Assembly (NCBI RefSeq): GCF_900142095.1
Contig: NZ_FQZP01000003.1
Span: forward strand, 1 to 64,000
DNA from: Thermoclostridium caenicola
GTDB lineage: Bacteria; Bacillota; Clostridia; DSM-8532
Direction of reading: 5' to 3'
DNA: 64,000 nucleotides
Position 1 is the first letter of the stretch. Each line of letters opens with the position of its first letter. The notes beneath the pieces were generated by a model that saw nothing but the letters and a program-made list of their open reading frames with translations, was not told the origin of the DNA and did no database searches. Positions 16,860 through 25,249 of the stretch are shown here, in pieces. The translations under genes were made by a program, and so were the position numbers.

Positions 16860-17693
16860 ATGTATCTGGAAGAGTACAGTCTTTACGCTGTGCCTGCCAT
16901 ACTGGTCACGGGAGCGGTAACCTGGATTTACCTCAGGATGAAGGGACGGGCTGAAAAAAGCAATGTCCGGGCCCTGATATTCAGCACGGCTGTTGCCATC
17001 TTCATTGCGCTGCTGGTGCCCGCCATCGCGAGGCTTTATTATCACGAAACCGGCCTTCCGGCAATGGCATCGGCAGCTGCGGCATTTGTTTCACTCGTTC
17101 TGCTGGCCGCTGCGGCCTATGTCCTTGGTACCAGACTTTTAAAAATGAAAACGCAATCGGCAGAATTGAGAGAGTCTTTCGGGTACGCCGGGGAGGAAGC
17201 GGCCGCAGCTCAGGAAGAGGGCGCGGCTTCTCCGGAAGAACAGCAGGAAGAGGCGTCTAAGACAGAAAAGACGGGGGATGAAGAAGGTTCCGACAGCCTG
17301 CCGCTGATGGATGACGCGGAGCGCCTTTGCGGCGCCGATGGCGCAGAAAGCCAGGAGAGCCCTGAAGACAGGGAAACAGAAGAAGTTGACACCTTGCAAA
17401 ATATTGATAAAATTGGAGTTGAGGGCCATGTGCCTGTCCAGGAGAATCTTGATGAGCTGCTCCGGGCTGCCATGGACAGCAAGATGCGTGGGGACCTTCA
17501 GGAATCCGTCTCCTGTTACCGCAGGGCATTGGTACATATTCAGGACAAGGAACTTATGACCATGGTCATTCTGGACCTGTGTGGTCTGGCGAAATTAATG
17601 AAAAATACGCGGCTGGTGCGGGATATTCTGGATTCCGAACATGGAAAAATGCTGGATGATGCCATAAAGGGCGAAATCCTGGCCAATATCTGA
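16860..17693 (+). CDS. Membrane protein with acidic linker and TPR-like C-terminus
   Basis: Starting at ATG 16860 (an ATG at 16845 is also possible) the product is 277 aa. Three hydrophobic helices occupy residues 1-95. A strongly acidic, Glu- and Ala-rich linker follows (about 107-185). The C-terminal helical region of about 90 residues (LDELLRAAMDSKMRGDLQES...YRRAL) looks like TPR hairpins. This suggests an anchored protein-interaction module in the cytoplasm. I do not recognise the family. Confidence 0.6.
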   Translation: MYLEEYSLYAVPAILVTGAVTWIYLRMKGRAEKSNVRALIFSTAVAIFIALLVPAIARLYYHETGLPAMASAAAAFVSLVLLAAAAYVLGTRLLKMKTQSAELRESFGYAGEEAAAAQEEGAASPEEQQEEASKTEKTGDEEGSDSLPLMDDAERLCGADGAESQESPEDRETEEVDTLQNIDKIGVEGHVPVQENLDELLRAAMDSKMRGDLQESVSCYRRALVHIQDKELMTMVILDLCGLAKLMKNTRLVRDILDSEHGKMLDDAIKGEILANI

Positions 17694-17711
17694 TAATTAT
17701 GATTTTTTTGA

Positions 17712-17743
17712 TTGAACTCACTGACTAATATTGTTATTATAAT
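17712..17743 (+). promoter_or_regulatory. Possible promoter of the PRC-barrel gene
   Basis: TTGAAC at 17712-17717 and TATAAT at 17738-17743. The 20-bp spacer is longer than usual, so the -35 may not be the true one. Confidence 0.35.
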
Positions 17744-17816
17744 ATTGTCCCAGTCTGTTCCGCCAGGAGGAACGGGATGCAATAAATCGTATAACCGCGT
17801 TAGGGGGTAGCTGAGG

Positions 17817-18827
17817 ATGAAGACTACTCAGCAAATCATTGGTATGCCCGTCATCAGCATATCAGACGGAAATGAGATTGGCATGGTCAAAAATGTCATC
17901 ATCAACGCTGCCAAGGGCACGGTGGATTTTTTTGTCATCGACAGCGGTGTCAGATCCCTGGCAGGTGGTGTCATTCCCGCCGGAAGGGTTCTTGGTATAG
18001 GCGAATATGCCCTGACCATTCAGGAGTCTGATGACATCAGTGATATTGTGAAGATACCCGCAGCGATTGAACTGCTTCAGAAGAACATTACGGTGAGCGG
18101 AACAAGGGTTCTCACAAAGAAAGGGACGCTTCTGGGCGAAACCGGCGACATCTATATCAACGAAAATGATCAAAGCTATCCTATTGTCGGCGTGGAATTC
18201 ATCCCCAACAAACCCGATCTGAAGAGCGGTATTATTCCCAGAAGCAGCATTATCACATTCGGAAAGAACCTGCTGGTCGTCAACGACGACGTAACCGATA
18301 CATTGCTGGATATTCCCGGTGATATTGACTCCCTGGCCGAGCAGCAAAAAAAAAATCAGGATATAACGGTACTCCGGCCTGAACCTGAACTTAAACCTGA
18401 ACCGGAACCGGAGGCTGATGCATTCGGCGGTATCGATTTTTTCGCCGATGAGCCGGCCCGTGTGGAGTTTGCCGAGCCGGAAAAGCCTGAGAGTGTTTTC
18501 AATATACCGGAGATTCCTGCCGAAGAGCCGCAGGATGCCCTGTTCGGTTTTGACGGTGACAGGGACGGGTTCCATATCAGCCAGCCCGAACCTGAACTGC
18601 CCGATATACCCGAACCCGAGCCTGAACCTGATGAGTCACAGATGACTGCCGCGCAGCTTTTTGAATACAGGCAGAAGCAATACCTGCTTGGCAAGAAGGT
18701 TACCAAGACCATATACAGCCAGTCGGGAGACATCATCGCCCAGGTCGGCGACATCATTACGGAAAGCGTTATCGATGCGGCAAAACGCGAAGGCAAACTG
18801 ATTGAACTGGTCATGAATTATGAATGA
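17817..18827 (+). CDS. PRC-barrel domain protein
   Basis: The 336-aa protein starts with two PRC-barrel domains (about 1-80 and 88-165; IGMPVISISDGNEIG and VLTKKGTLLGETGDI). A Pro/Glu-rich spacer with EPEPE-type repeats follows (about 180-280). A C-terminal beta segment resembles the first barrels (KKVTKTIYSQSGDIIAQVGD). PRC-barrels occur in ribosome maturation, photosynthetic and sporulation proteins such as YlmC/YmxH. The role here is unknown. Low-complexity PE tracts suggest a flexible tether. Confidence 0.75.
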   Translation: MKTTQQIIGMPVISISDGNEIGMVKNVIINAAKGTVDFFVIDSGVRSLAGGVIPAGRVLGIGEYALTIQESDDISDIVKIPAAIELLQKNITVSGTRVLTKKGTLLGETGDIYINENDQSYPIVGVEFIPNKPDLKSGIIPRSSIITFGKNLLVVNDDVTDTLLDIPGDIDSLAEQQKKNQDITVLRPEPELKPEPEPEADAFGGIDFFADEPARVEFAEPEKPESVFNIPEIPAEEPQDALFGFDGDRDGFHISQPEPELPDIPEPEPEPDESQMTAAQLFEYRQKQYLLGKKVTKTIYSQSGDIIAQVGDIITESVIDAAKREGKLIELVMNYE

Positions 18828-18839
18828 TGAAAGCATCAA

Positions 18840-18918
18840 ACGGGTCAGGTCCGCCTGACCCGTTATCATCTTCATTAATGCAATACTTTGTACCGGCGAG
18901 AAACGCCGGTCTTTTTTT
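18840..18918 (+). terminator. Two hairpins ending the PRC-barrel transcript
   Basis: ACGGGTCAGG / CCTGACCCGT (18840-18863) lacks a T tract. ACCGGCG / CGCCGGT (18892-18898 with 18904-18910) is followed by seven T and is the likely terminator. Confidence 0.85.
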
Positions 18919-19047
18919 GCACAGCGGTGCCCCGGCGAGGCCTGCCTGTTTCGACAAAATTTACAATGCTCCCTTTTAAATTTGTCAGTTTTTGCGTATA
19001 ATTTTAATAAAGCATGGTTGTCTTTCTTCCATAACACGGAGGATTGT

Positions 19048-19203
19048 GTGCCATGCTCCGCGATTGTCGGTTGGGCCGAATCAATCGGCTGCCTGACAGG
19101 CACCCGCAATTTTGTGTTTGGGTTCTTGGTCCTCCGCGGATACCCGGGATTCCTGCCCTTTGCGGGACACGGTACGTGGTCTTGGATGGAGTGGTACAAA
19201 TGA
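19048..19203 (+). CDS. Possible 51-aa leader peptide overlapping the VanW-like gene
   Basis: A GTG at 19048 lies 5 nt after CGGAGG and opens a 51-codon frame whose TGA overlaps the next gene in ATGA. The product would be hydrophobic and aromatic, ending WSWMEWYK. The same RBS could instead serve ATG 19053 in the downstream gene's own frame and extend that protein. Neither alternative can be excluded from the sequence alone. Confidence 0.3.
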   Translation: MPCSAIVGWAESIGCLTGTRNFVFGFLVLRGYPGFLPFAGHGTWSWMEWYK

Positions 19204-20495
19204 AAAAGCAAACAAGAAAACCGGCATGGATGCTTCTTATCCTGATTCAGGCCTTTATGGGGACGTGTGTCGGTCTTTCTGCGCTCTCGGGGTATGAAAT
19301 ACAAACCTTGCCTGACGCCACATACGTCAGCGATATCCATATCGGTGGTTTGAATTACCAGGAAGCCAGGGCCCGTCTTCAGGAATATAACGAGCTTCTC
19401 AAAAGCAAGGGCAGAATACAGATAGCCGTCAGCCAGGATCATTATGTCATTTCCTACGGGCAAATCAATGCCTGTCTGGATGTGGACAAAACACTGGACA
19501 ATATATTCAGAGAAATCTCTGGAAATGCCTTGAAGAGCTTTATTGCAGGCAGCCGCACGCAATCGGCGTATGAGGCCGCGGTGCTCTTCAATGCCGGGAA
19601 GCTGGCTGCCGAAGCCGAGAAGTTTTTCAGCCAATACAACCGGGAACCTGTTCCCGACTCCTACAGGATAGAAAACGGCAACCTGGTATACTCTCCGGGA
19701 GCCGATGGCATCAGGGTGGATTATCAGGCCGTGGAAAAACGGCTCGGCGCCCACCTGCAATCCCTCAGCCAGGAGGTGCTGGCCATTGCTCCGGATGATC
19801 CGGAAATCTTCACGGCATATGCTCCTGAAACAGGCATCGGTGAAGCATTCAGGTTCATTGTTTCCAGCTCCGGCATTGCTCTGGGCGATACCGATCACGC
19901 CGAGGCTGAAGAATTGCTTGACGGGCTTTCCGGCCAACTCGTGCAACCGGGTGAGTGTCTCCAGTTGTCGCGCATGCTGGACCTGGAAAACCTGGCCCTG
20001 GAAGGCAGGCAGGATCTGATTAACCGGGCGGCCACAGCGGTCTATCAGGCCTTTATGCCGATAAAGGGCATAACGCCGGTAAACAGAAGACCTTCCGGAA
20101 TCCCGGTTCCCTACTCTGATCCCGGCCTGGAAGCGGTGATAGAAGGGGAGAACGGCGATCTGATCCTTGAGAACGGAACAGGGCAATTCCTCATGCTCCT
20201 GTGTGAGATAATGGATAATAAGCTCCATTGCTATGTGGTTTCGCCGGAGAATATCCCCAGCGGCGTGCTCGTCGCGCTGAAAAAGAATGATGTGGAGCCT
20301 CCCGAGATTTACACGGTAAGTGCCGACCTGAAAAAGGGCGAGACCAGGATTGTCTCCGAAGGCCGGGAAGGTTTTACCGTGCAGGTGGAACGCATCATCG
20401 GGAACGACAGGGAAACGCTTTATACCGACGAATATGCACCTGTCAGCCGTGTCATCGAGACGGGTGAGAGCCCCCTTCGAAAAGGGAGCAAGTGA
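19200..20495 (+). CDS. Degenerate VanW family protein
   Basis: Starting at ATG 19200 (MKKQTRKPAW) the product is 431 aa with an N-terminal membrane anchor (residues 10-30). A PG_binding_4-like region follows (VSDIHIGGLNYQEARARL), then a segment with VanW features: PGECLQLSRML, a helix, INRAATAVYQAFM, NRRPSGIPVPYSDPG and DLILENGTG. Several invariant VanW residues are replaced, so the match is structural rather than strict. The C-terminal 100 residues resemble a G5-type beta domain. An in-frame start at ATG 19053 with a good RBS would add about 49 residues. It is probably a cell-wall-associated protein, next to cortex-lytic genes. Confidence 0.65.
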   Translation: MKKQTRKPAWMLLILIQAFMGTCVGLSALSGYEIQTLPDATYVSDIHIGGLNYQEARARLQEYNELLKSKGRIQIAVSQDHYVISYGQINACLDVDKTLDNIFREISGNALKSFIAGSRTQSAYEAAVLFNAGKLAAEAEKFFSQYNREPVPDSYRIENGNLVYSPGADGIRVDYQAVEKRLGAHLQSLSQEVLAIAPDDPEIFTAYAPETGIGEAFRFIVSSSGIALGDTDHAEAEELLDGLSGQLVQPGECLQLSRMLDLENLALEGRQDLINRAATAVYQAFMPIKGITPVNRRPSGIPVPYSDPGLEAVIEGENGDLILENGTGQFLMLLCEIMDNKLHCYVVSPENIPSGVLVALKKNDVEPPEIYTVSADLKKGETRIVSEGREGFTVQVERIIGNDRETLYTDEYAPVSRVIETGESPLRKGSK

Positions 20496-20523
20496 TAGCC
20501 CGATTAAGCGGTTAAGGATAAGC

Positions 20524-20571
20524 AAAGGGACGACTGAATCTGCTTCTATCCTGAGGCATCATCGTCCCTTT
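20524..20571. terminator. Hairpin between convergent genes
   Basis: AAAGGGACGA at 20524-20533 pairs with TCGTCCCTTT at 20562-20571 around a 28-nt loop. It lies between the convergent VanW-like gene and sleB and may stop both. Confidence 0.5.
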
Positions 20572-20591
20572 CCTGTATTTTTCGCCCATCT

Positions 20592-21275
20592 TTATTTTGC
20601 AAAATTATGATTGCCGATCTTTACGACGATAGGCCGGCTCCAAATCCATTTGCTTGTGGCTGTTGCCGGGTTGTAGTAATAGATGCAGCCGTAGGTGGGA
20701 TCCCATCCGTTCAGGGCGTCCCTTGCCGCCTTTATCGCCGTGGCGCTGGGTTCCAGGTTGATTTGACCGTCGGCGACAGCATCAAATGCCCCGGGCTGGT
20801 AGATGACACCCGCAATGCTGTTGGGGAAACGGCTGTCCTTGACCCTGTTCAGCACGACCGCTCCGACGGCCACCATGCCTTCATAGGGCTCCCCTCGCGC
20901 TTCCCCGTGGATGAGATGGGCCAGAAGATCCAGATTCTTGTCGGAAGGTGTGCTGGAGGTTGGAAAGATTCCCATGGCAGCCAGGGTTTGCTTGCCGGCG
21001 ATCCCGTCTACCTTGAGGCCGTTTTTGGCCTGGAACCAACGGACGGCCCTGTAGGTCTGGTAGCCGTACTTTCCGTCTATCGGGCCGTTGTAATATCCCC
21101 AGTTTTTCAGTTTCCTCTGGATCTGGATAACCTCCTGTCCGCTGGACCCATAATAGGAGAGAGCGGCCCTGTGGTATTCCTGGATTTCCTGGGCCCGCAT
21201 GGAGCCGGCAAGTCCGATAACGACGGTGATGAAGAAAACAAAACAGACCCATGCGTAGATTGCACGCTTTTCCAT
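20592..21275 (-). CDS. sleB: Spore cortex-lytic enzyme SleB
   Basis: The 227-aa protein has an N-terminal signal or anchor segment (6-26). A peptidoglycan-binding domain follows (about 42-103; GQEVIQIQRKLKNWGYY). Then comes the Hydrolase_2 lytic transglycosylase domain (about 113-226) with the catalytic Glu in HGEARGEPYEGM and the FPNSIAGVIYQPGAF segment. SleB is deposited in the spore and cuts muramic-lactam cortex during germination. The usual partner ypeB is not adjacent here. The RBS GGGAGGT is clear on the minus strand. Confidence 0.92.
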   Translation of the reverse strand: MEKRAIYAWVCFVFFITVVIGLAGSMRAQEIQEYHRAALSYYGSSGQEVIQIQRKLKNWGYYNGPIDGKYGYQTYRAVRWFQAKNGLKVDGIAGKQTLAAMGIFPTSSTPSDKNLDLLAHLIHGEARGEPYEGMVAVGAVVLNRVKDSRFPNSIAGVIYQPGAFDAVADGQINLEPSATAIKAARDALNGWDPTYGCIYYYNPATATSKWIWSRPIVVKIGNHNFAK

Positions 21276-21343
21276 GAGTACCTCCCAATCAAGTATTCAT
21301 GTTCAAGCATCTGCAATAGACAAAAAAATATGCATGGGCCTTG

Positions 21344-21595
21344 TCAGCGACCGGGGAAATTCAGATCAAGTCCGCTCAGGAAAATCAGTATCAGGACGGC
21401 GATCAGCAGCCTGTCATTGCAATAATTGTCTGTAAGCAGCAAGACGATGAGGACAAGGAGTATGATATCATCCTGCCTCAGATTCTTTAAAAATGAAGGC
21501 ACGGACGCGTGCCCATGAAAGTCTGCCGTGCCGTATTTTGGCAGATTCTCAGGTGTATTGGGAAAGGGGATGGCGTTTAAACCCTTCTGCTCCAC
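21344..21595 (-). CDS. Small protein with C-terminal membrane segment
   Basis: This 83-aa product starts at a GTG whose RBS (GGGGTGAG) overlaps the end of the upstream gene. The N-terminal half is polar. A strongly hydrophobic region at about 42-76 (DDIILLVLIVLLLTDN, then LLIAVLILIFLSG) has one or two helices. The DDIILLVLIVLLL pattern recurs in small clostridial spore-associated proteins, but I cannot assign a function. It is third in a run of small genes leading to sleB. Confidence 0.55.
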   Translation of the reverse strand: MEQKGLNAIPFPNTPENLPKYGTADFHGHASVPSFLKNLRQDDIILLVLIVLLLTDNYCNDRLLIAVLILIFLSGLDLNFPGR

Positions 21596-21598
21596 GAT

Positions 21599-21964
21599 TC
21601 ACTCACCCCTTGTTCCTGGTTGATTCCCCGGAGCGATGGCATTGATGATCGCCACGATTTTGAGCAGCTGTATGCAGGACGCACAGCTGGATTGCCTTGC
21701 CGGGCTGAGGAACGGCTGGATGGAGTTGAGCAGATTGATGCGCGAATCCGACACTTGATTGAGCGATTCAATCATCTCCCGGGCTTTGGACAGGATGCCC
21801 AGGTTATCCCGCATGGCGCTTGCATTGAAGGTCTGGGCCACGGGGGAAGACGATTGTTCGGAACCGGTGCTTTCGGAAAATTCGTCGCCTGAACCGGAAG
21901 CGCCCTGTGTCGCCCCGAACATCTGGGCAATTTGCCTGATTGCCTTGTCCAGATCATCTGCCAT
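21599..21964 (-). CDS. Small conserved protein of unknown function
   Basis: The 121-aa product has a strong GGGAGGCG RBS. An amphipathic N-terminal helix (MADDLDKAIRQIAQMFG) is followed by a Ser/Gly/Glu-rich linker (18-45) and a helical C-terminal half with two cysteines (SCASCIQLL). It overlaps the RBS of the next gene, so the three small genes form an operon. No family recognised. Confidence 0.55.
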   Translation of the reverse strand: MADDLDKAIRQIAQMFGATQGASGSGDEFSESTGSEQSSSPVAQTFNASAMRDNLGILSKAREMIESLNQVSDSRINLLNSIQPFLSPARQSSCASCIQLLKIVAIINAIAPGNQPGTRGE

Positions 21965-21982
21965 GAATATCGCCTCCCGAAA

Positions 21983-22285
21983 CTATTGGAGCATCTGTCT
22001 GATCCGCTGGGCTATGATAGCGCCGTCCGGACCCAGTACCTGAATCAGCTTTTGCAAATCCCTTTCAGTGATCGTTCCTTTCAGTTCATCAATGTTGATG
22101 CCCATTTGTCTCAGTCTGGCCGGCGTATATTCGCTCATCTTGGCCAGGATCTCATCCCTGTCGATATTGCCGAGTTTCCGTCTCAGTTCCTGGGGGCTTT
22201 CGGAACGGAGCATCTCCAGAGCCTTCTCAAGCTTTTTCTTCGCAATTCTTCCGTCAATTCTGTCAAACAAGCTTCCATCAGGCAT
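21983..22285 (-). CDS. Small helical protein of unknown function
   Basis: The 100-aa product is highly charged and all-helical. It reads like two helix-hairpin repeats (LRRKLGNIDRDEILAKMSEY and LRQMGINIDELKGTITERDL). There is no signal peptide or membrane segment. It is the first gene of the small-gene run upstream of sleB. A weak promoter (TACAAT on the minus strand near 22312) may serve it. No family recognised. Confidence 0.55.
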   Translation of the reverse strand: MPDGSLFDRIDGRIAKKKLEKALEMLRSESPQELRRKLGNIDRDEILAKMSEYTPARLRQMGINIDELKGTITERDLQKLIQVLGPDGAIIAQRIRQMLQ

Positions 22286-22347
22286 TGGCTTTCACCTGTC
22301 AAACAATCTCTGCATTTAATTGTATGCGCAGGGGTCCCGATTGTTGC

Positions 22348-22379
22348 AAAAAAAACCGGGCTGTCGGAACAACCCGGCT
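22348..22379 (-). terminator. Rho-independent terminator of argD
   Basis: On the minus strand the 8-bp stem CCGGGTTG / CAGCCCGG (one G-T pair) has a 6-nt loop and is followed by eight T. It lies just after the argD stop. Confidence 0.9.
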
Positions 22380-22397
22380 TTTATGCAGTGCAAAGGC

Positions 22398-23603
22398 TTA
22401 AGCGTCAAGCCCATCTGACATCAGGATGTTTCGTAGGACAGGGATGAATGCGTCGACATCCTGTTTCTGAATGATAAGCGGAGGAAGCAGGCGGATGATG
22501 CTGTCTCCCAGATTGCCTACCAAAAAGCCCTGTTCCAGGCATTTGGCGTTGACGGCCTTCGCTACCGGCCTGGCCAACTGGATGCCGATCATGAGGCCCT
22601 TGCCGCGTACCTCAACAATCATGCCGGTCTCCTCTTTCACCCTGTTGAGCTGGTCCGTCAGGTATTGACCCATGCGCTCCGAGTTTTCGCAGAGCTTTTC
22701 ATTGAGGATGGTGGAAAGCACCGCATAGCCTGCCCGGCAGGCCAGTGGATTGCCACCGAAGGTGGAACCGTGATCACCGGGCTCAAAGGCGCTTGCCACA
22801 AAATCCTTGGCACAGAGTGCACCGATGGGGAAGCCTCCCGCCAGGCCCTTGGCCAGGGTGAAGATATCGGGTTCAACGCCGTAATGCTGGTAGCCGAACA
22901 GTTTGCCGGTCCTTCCCAGGCCGCACTGCACTTCATCGAAGATCAGAAGGATGCCCTTCCTGTTGCACAATTCCCGCACGCCGCGTATGTACTCAACCGT
23001 GGTGGGGTTTACGCCGCCCTCGCCCTGAATGGGCTCCAGCATGACCGCGCAGGTGTACTGCGTAATGGCCTTTTCCAGGGCCTCCAGGTCATTGATGGGC
23101 ACGCTGAGGAACTTGGGCGTTAAGGGACTGTATTTTTTCTGGTATTTTTCCTGCCCTGTCGCGGCGATGGTGGCAAGGGTCCTTCCGTGGAAGGATTTTT
23201 CCAGGGTGATGATCTCGATTTTTTCTGGAAACCCTTTTTTCTTGAAATAGAGCCGCGCAAGTTTAATGGCTCCTTCATTGGCCTCGGCGCCGGAGTTGGC
23301 AAAAAACACCTTATCGGCGCATGAATTCTCGACGATGAGCTGTGCCAGTTTTGCCTGGTACTCGATGTAATACAGGTTTGAACAGTGAATCAGCTTTGAG
23401 GCCTGTTCGGTGATGGCCTGGACAAGGGCGGGATGGGAATGCCCGAGGGAACTCACCGCTATTCCGGCCAGGAGGTCGGTATATTTTTTTCCGTTGATAT
23501 CCCAGAGGTACATGCCCTCTCCTCTCTCAAAGCATACCGGTGCCCGGTTGAAAGTGTTCATGTAATACTTCTTGTCCAACTCTATGATCTCATTCAACTG
23601 CAT
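22398..23603 (-). CDS. argD: Acetylornithine aminotransferase
   Basis: The 401-aa class-III PLP aminotransferase converts N-acetylglutamate semialdehyde to N-acetylornithine in arginine synthesis. Landmarks are NSGAEANEGAIKLAR, FDEVQCGLGRTG, and the PLP lysine in TLAKGLAGGFPIG. The start is ATG 23603, 8 nt after GGGAGGT; an in-frame GTG three codons upstream is less likely. The gene is not clustered with other arg genes, but an ARG-box palindrome overlaps its promoter. That ties it to argF at 45 kb and supports acetylornithine over other omega-aminotransferase substrates. Confidence 0.92.
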   Translation of the reverse strand: MQLNEIIELDKKYYMNTFNRAPVCFERGEGMYLWDINGKKYTDLLAGIAVSSLGHSHPALVQAITEQASKLIHCSNLYYIEYQAKLAQLIVENSCADKVFFANSGAEANEGAIKLARLYFKKKGFPEKIEIITLEKSFHGRTLATIAATGQEKYQKKYSPLTPKFLSVPINDLEALEKAITQYTCAVMLEPIQGEGGVNPTTVEYIRGVRELCNRKGILLIFDEVQCGLGRTGKLFGYQHYGVEPDIFTLAKGLAGGFPIGALCAKDFVASAFEPGDHGSTFGGNPLACRAGYAVLSTILNEKLCENSERMGQYLTDQLNRVKEETGMIVEVRGKGLMIGIQLARPVAKAVNAKCLEQGFLVGNLGDSIIRLLPPLIIQKQDVDAFIPVLRNILMSDGLDA

Positions 23604-23623
23604 AAGCAGCACCTCCCAACTTG

Positions 23624-23670
23624 ATTATAAATATACAACAAAATGAATAATTATTCAATATGAATTTTCA
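23624..23670 (-). promoter_or_regulatory. argD promoter with ARG box
   Basis: The -10 TATAAT (minus strand) is at 23624-23629. The perfect palindrome TGAATAATTATTCA at 23644-23657 matches the ArgR operator and covers the -35 region. A partial second half (TGAATTTTCA) lies at 23661-23670. Arginine-dependent repression is inferred. Confidence 0.75.
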
Positions 23671-23727
23671 TGCCCCCTGATTTGGGAGAATTCCGTATAG
23701 AAATCCATACAAAATATATTAACAATA

Positions 23728-23756
23728 TTAACGCCAATTTGTGTATATGATATAAT
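23728..23756 (+). promoter_or_regulatory. V-type ATPase operon promoter
   Basis: TTAACG at 23728-23733, a 17-bp spacer, and TATAAT at 23751-23756 with an adjacent TGA (extended -10). The leader to the first gene is about 80 nt. The promoter is divergent from argD. Confidence 0.7.
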
Positions 23757-23843
23757 CAAAAATCAGATGGGTATTTGATAAAGAGGGTCATCAAATGCGG
23801 CATTGGCCCTTTTAAAATGGGTTTTGAAAAGAAGGCGAATAAG

Positions 23844-24170
23844 ATGGATGGCCATATGGAGGATATCGTAAGGCGCATTATTGAACTGGAGCACAATGCC
23901 CAGGATCAGCTTAGCCTGGCAGAGGCCGAGGCGGAAAAGATCCTGGAGTCCGCACGTGAAGAATGCCGGATGATGGAAGCCCACATCATGGAAATGGCAG
24001 AGAACAAGATCAGGCAGCTTCAGACTAAAGGCACCAGGGAAAAGGAGGACCGGATTATCCGCATCTATGAGGATACCGCCCTCAACATGCGACTGATGGA
24101 AGAAAACGCGGAACTGAACCAGCAAAAATGGGAAGATGAAATATTCAACCGGATTATCAGAGGTGAATGA
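23844..24170 (+). CDS. atpH: V-type ATPase peripheral-stalk subunit G/H
   Basis: Starting at ATG 23844 (RBS GAAGGCG) the protein is 108 aa and nearly all coiled coil: MEDIVRRIIELEHNAQDQL, then AEAEAEKILESAREE. This is the pattern of the H/G subunit that pairs with subunit E in the peripheral stalk. Earlier in-frame ATG codons lack an RBS. The assignment rests on position and coiled-coil pattern, since the family is weakly conserved. Confidence 0.75.
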   Translation: MDGHMEDIVRRIIELEHNAQDQLSLAEAEAEKILESAREECRMMEAHIMEMAENKIRQLQTKGTREKEDRIIRIYEDTALNMRLMEENAELNQQKWEDEIFNRIIRGE

Positions 24171-25243
24171 TGCTGCTTTCGGCTATCAAATACGGTGCTG
24201 TGTCCGGAAAAACACGTGCCATGGCCGGAAAACTCCTCAAGCCGCATGATTATCAGGAAATCATGCTCAAGAGGAGTGTGAACGAGGTAGCGGCCTATTT
24301 AAAATATAACACGCATTATTCCGCAGTCCTGGCCGATGTCAACGAAGCGGATATCCATAGAGGGCAGCTGGAAAACATTCTCAGGCATGAATATATCAAT
24401 GACTATGTCAAACTCATGCGTTTTTCCAGCGGCAGCCAGAAAGCCTTTGTCAACCTCCTCTATATGAAAATGGAGATAGAAAGCATCAAGCTGCTGATGA
24501 GGCTCTTTGAGGCCGGGAATGCCGATCAGTCCTTTCTGGAGGAATCCCTTCCTTTTTTGTCCCGCAATGAAGAACTGGATATTCCGAAACTGGCTCTGTC
24601 CAAAAGTCTCGAGGAGTTTCTTGCCGGGCTGAAGGGAACGGATTATGCCGAGGTTATGCGCCCGTATGTAGCTGTGGGACAGGATACAAGGCTCTTCCAT
24701 CTGGAAATGGCCCTGGATCTTTATTATTTCCGAAAAGTTCAGGAGATGGCTTCCGGGCTGCTGCATGGTGAGGACAAACGCCTGGCGCTTGAATTCAACG
24801 GCATTGAGATCGATGTATTCAATATCTTCTGGATTTACCGGATAAAGGCCTTTTACCATTTTGACAAGGAACTGATATACACCTATATTGTTCCCTATTA
24901 TTACCGGATCAAGCGTACGACCATTGATGATCTGGTTGCTGCCAAAAATTTGGATGAGTTCCGTCAGGTGCTTGAAAGGACGTCTTATGCCAGGTTGTTT
25001 GACGGCGAAGGCCCGGGTGCCTACGAGCGGCGTTATGGTGAATTCTTGTATGAGCTTCACAGAAAGCGATTTGTTCACCAGTCCTTCTCCATTGCGTGCA
25101 TTATATCCTATTTAAAGCTGAAGGAATTTGAACTGAACAATATCATTTCCATCATTGAGGGAATCAGGTATAAACTTGCTCCGGAAGAGATCCGGAAGTT
25201 TGTCACAGGCACCGGGTTCGGCTCCTCAGGAAGGGAAGGGTGA
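24167..25243 (+). CDS. atpC: V-type ATPase subunit C (central-stalk d-like)
   Basis: The 358-aa, all-helical protein matches V/A-type subunit C, which sits on the rotor ring and couples the central stalk (D/F) to the membrane ring. Typical features are the YLKYNTHYSAVL segment, the YFRKVQEMA region and the IYRIKAFYHFDKE helix. The start overlaps the previous stop (ATGATG). Its place directly after H and before I differs from the common order in which C follows E. Confidence 0.88.
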   Translation: MMLLSAIKYGAVSGKTRAMAGKLLKPHDYQEIMLKRSVNEVAAYLKYNTHYSAVLADVNEADIHRGQLENILRHEYINDYVKLMRFSSGSQKAFVNLLYMKMEIESIKLLMRLFEAGNADQSFLEESLPFLSRNEELDIPKLALSKSLEEFLAGLKGTDYAEVMRPYVAVGQDTRLFHLEMALDLYYFRKVQEMASGLLHGEDKRLALEFNGIEIDVFNIFWIYRIKAFYHFDKELIYTYIVPYYYRIKRTTIDDLVAAKNLDEFRQVLERTSYARLFDGEGPGAYERRYGEFLYELHRKRFVHQSFSIACIISYLKLKEFELNNIISIIEGIRYKLAPEEIRKFVTGTGFGSSGREG

Positions 25244-25249
25244 AGCTTT

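Noticed and set aside
18636-20525. 629-codon minus-strand ORF across the PRC-barrel end and the VanW-like gene
   Set aside because: It is antisense to two supported genes, spans terminators and lacks recognisable domains.
20607-21425. 272-codon plus-strand ORF antisense to sleB
   Set aside because: SleB motifs on the minus strand are unambiguous; this is a codon-usage shadow.
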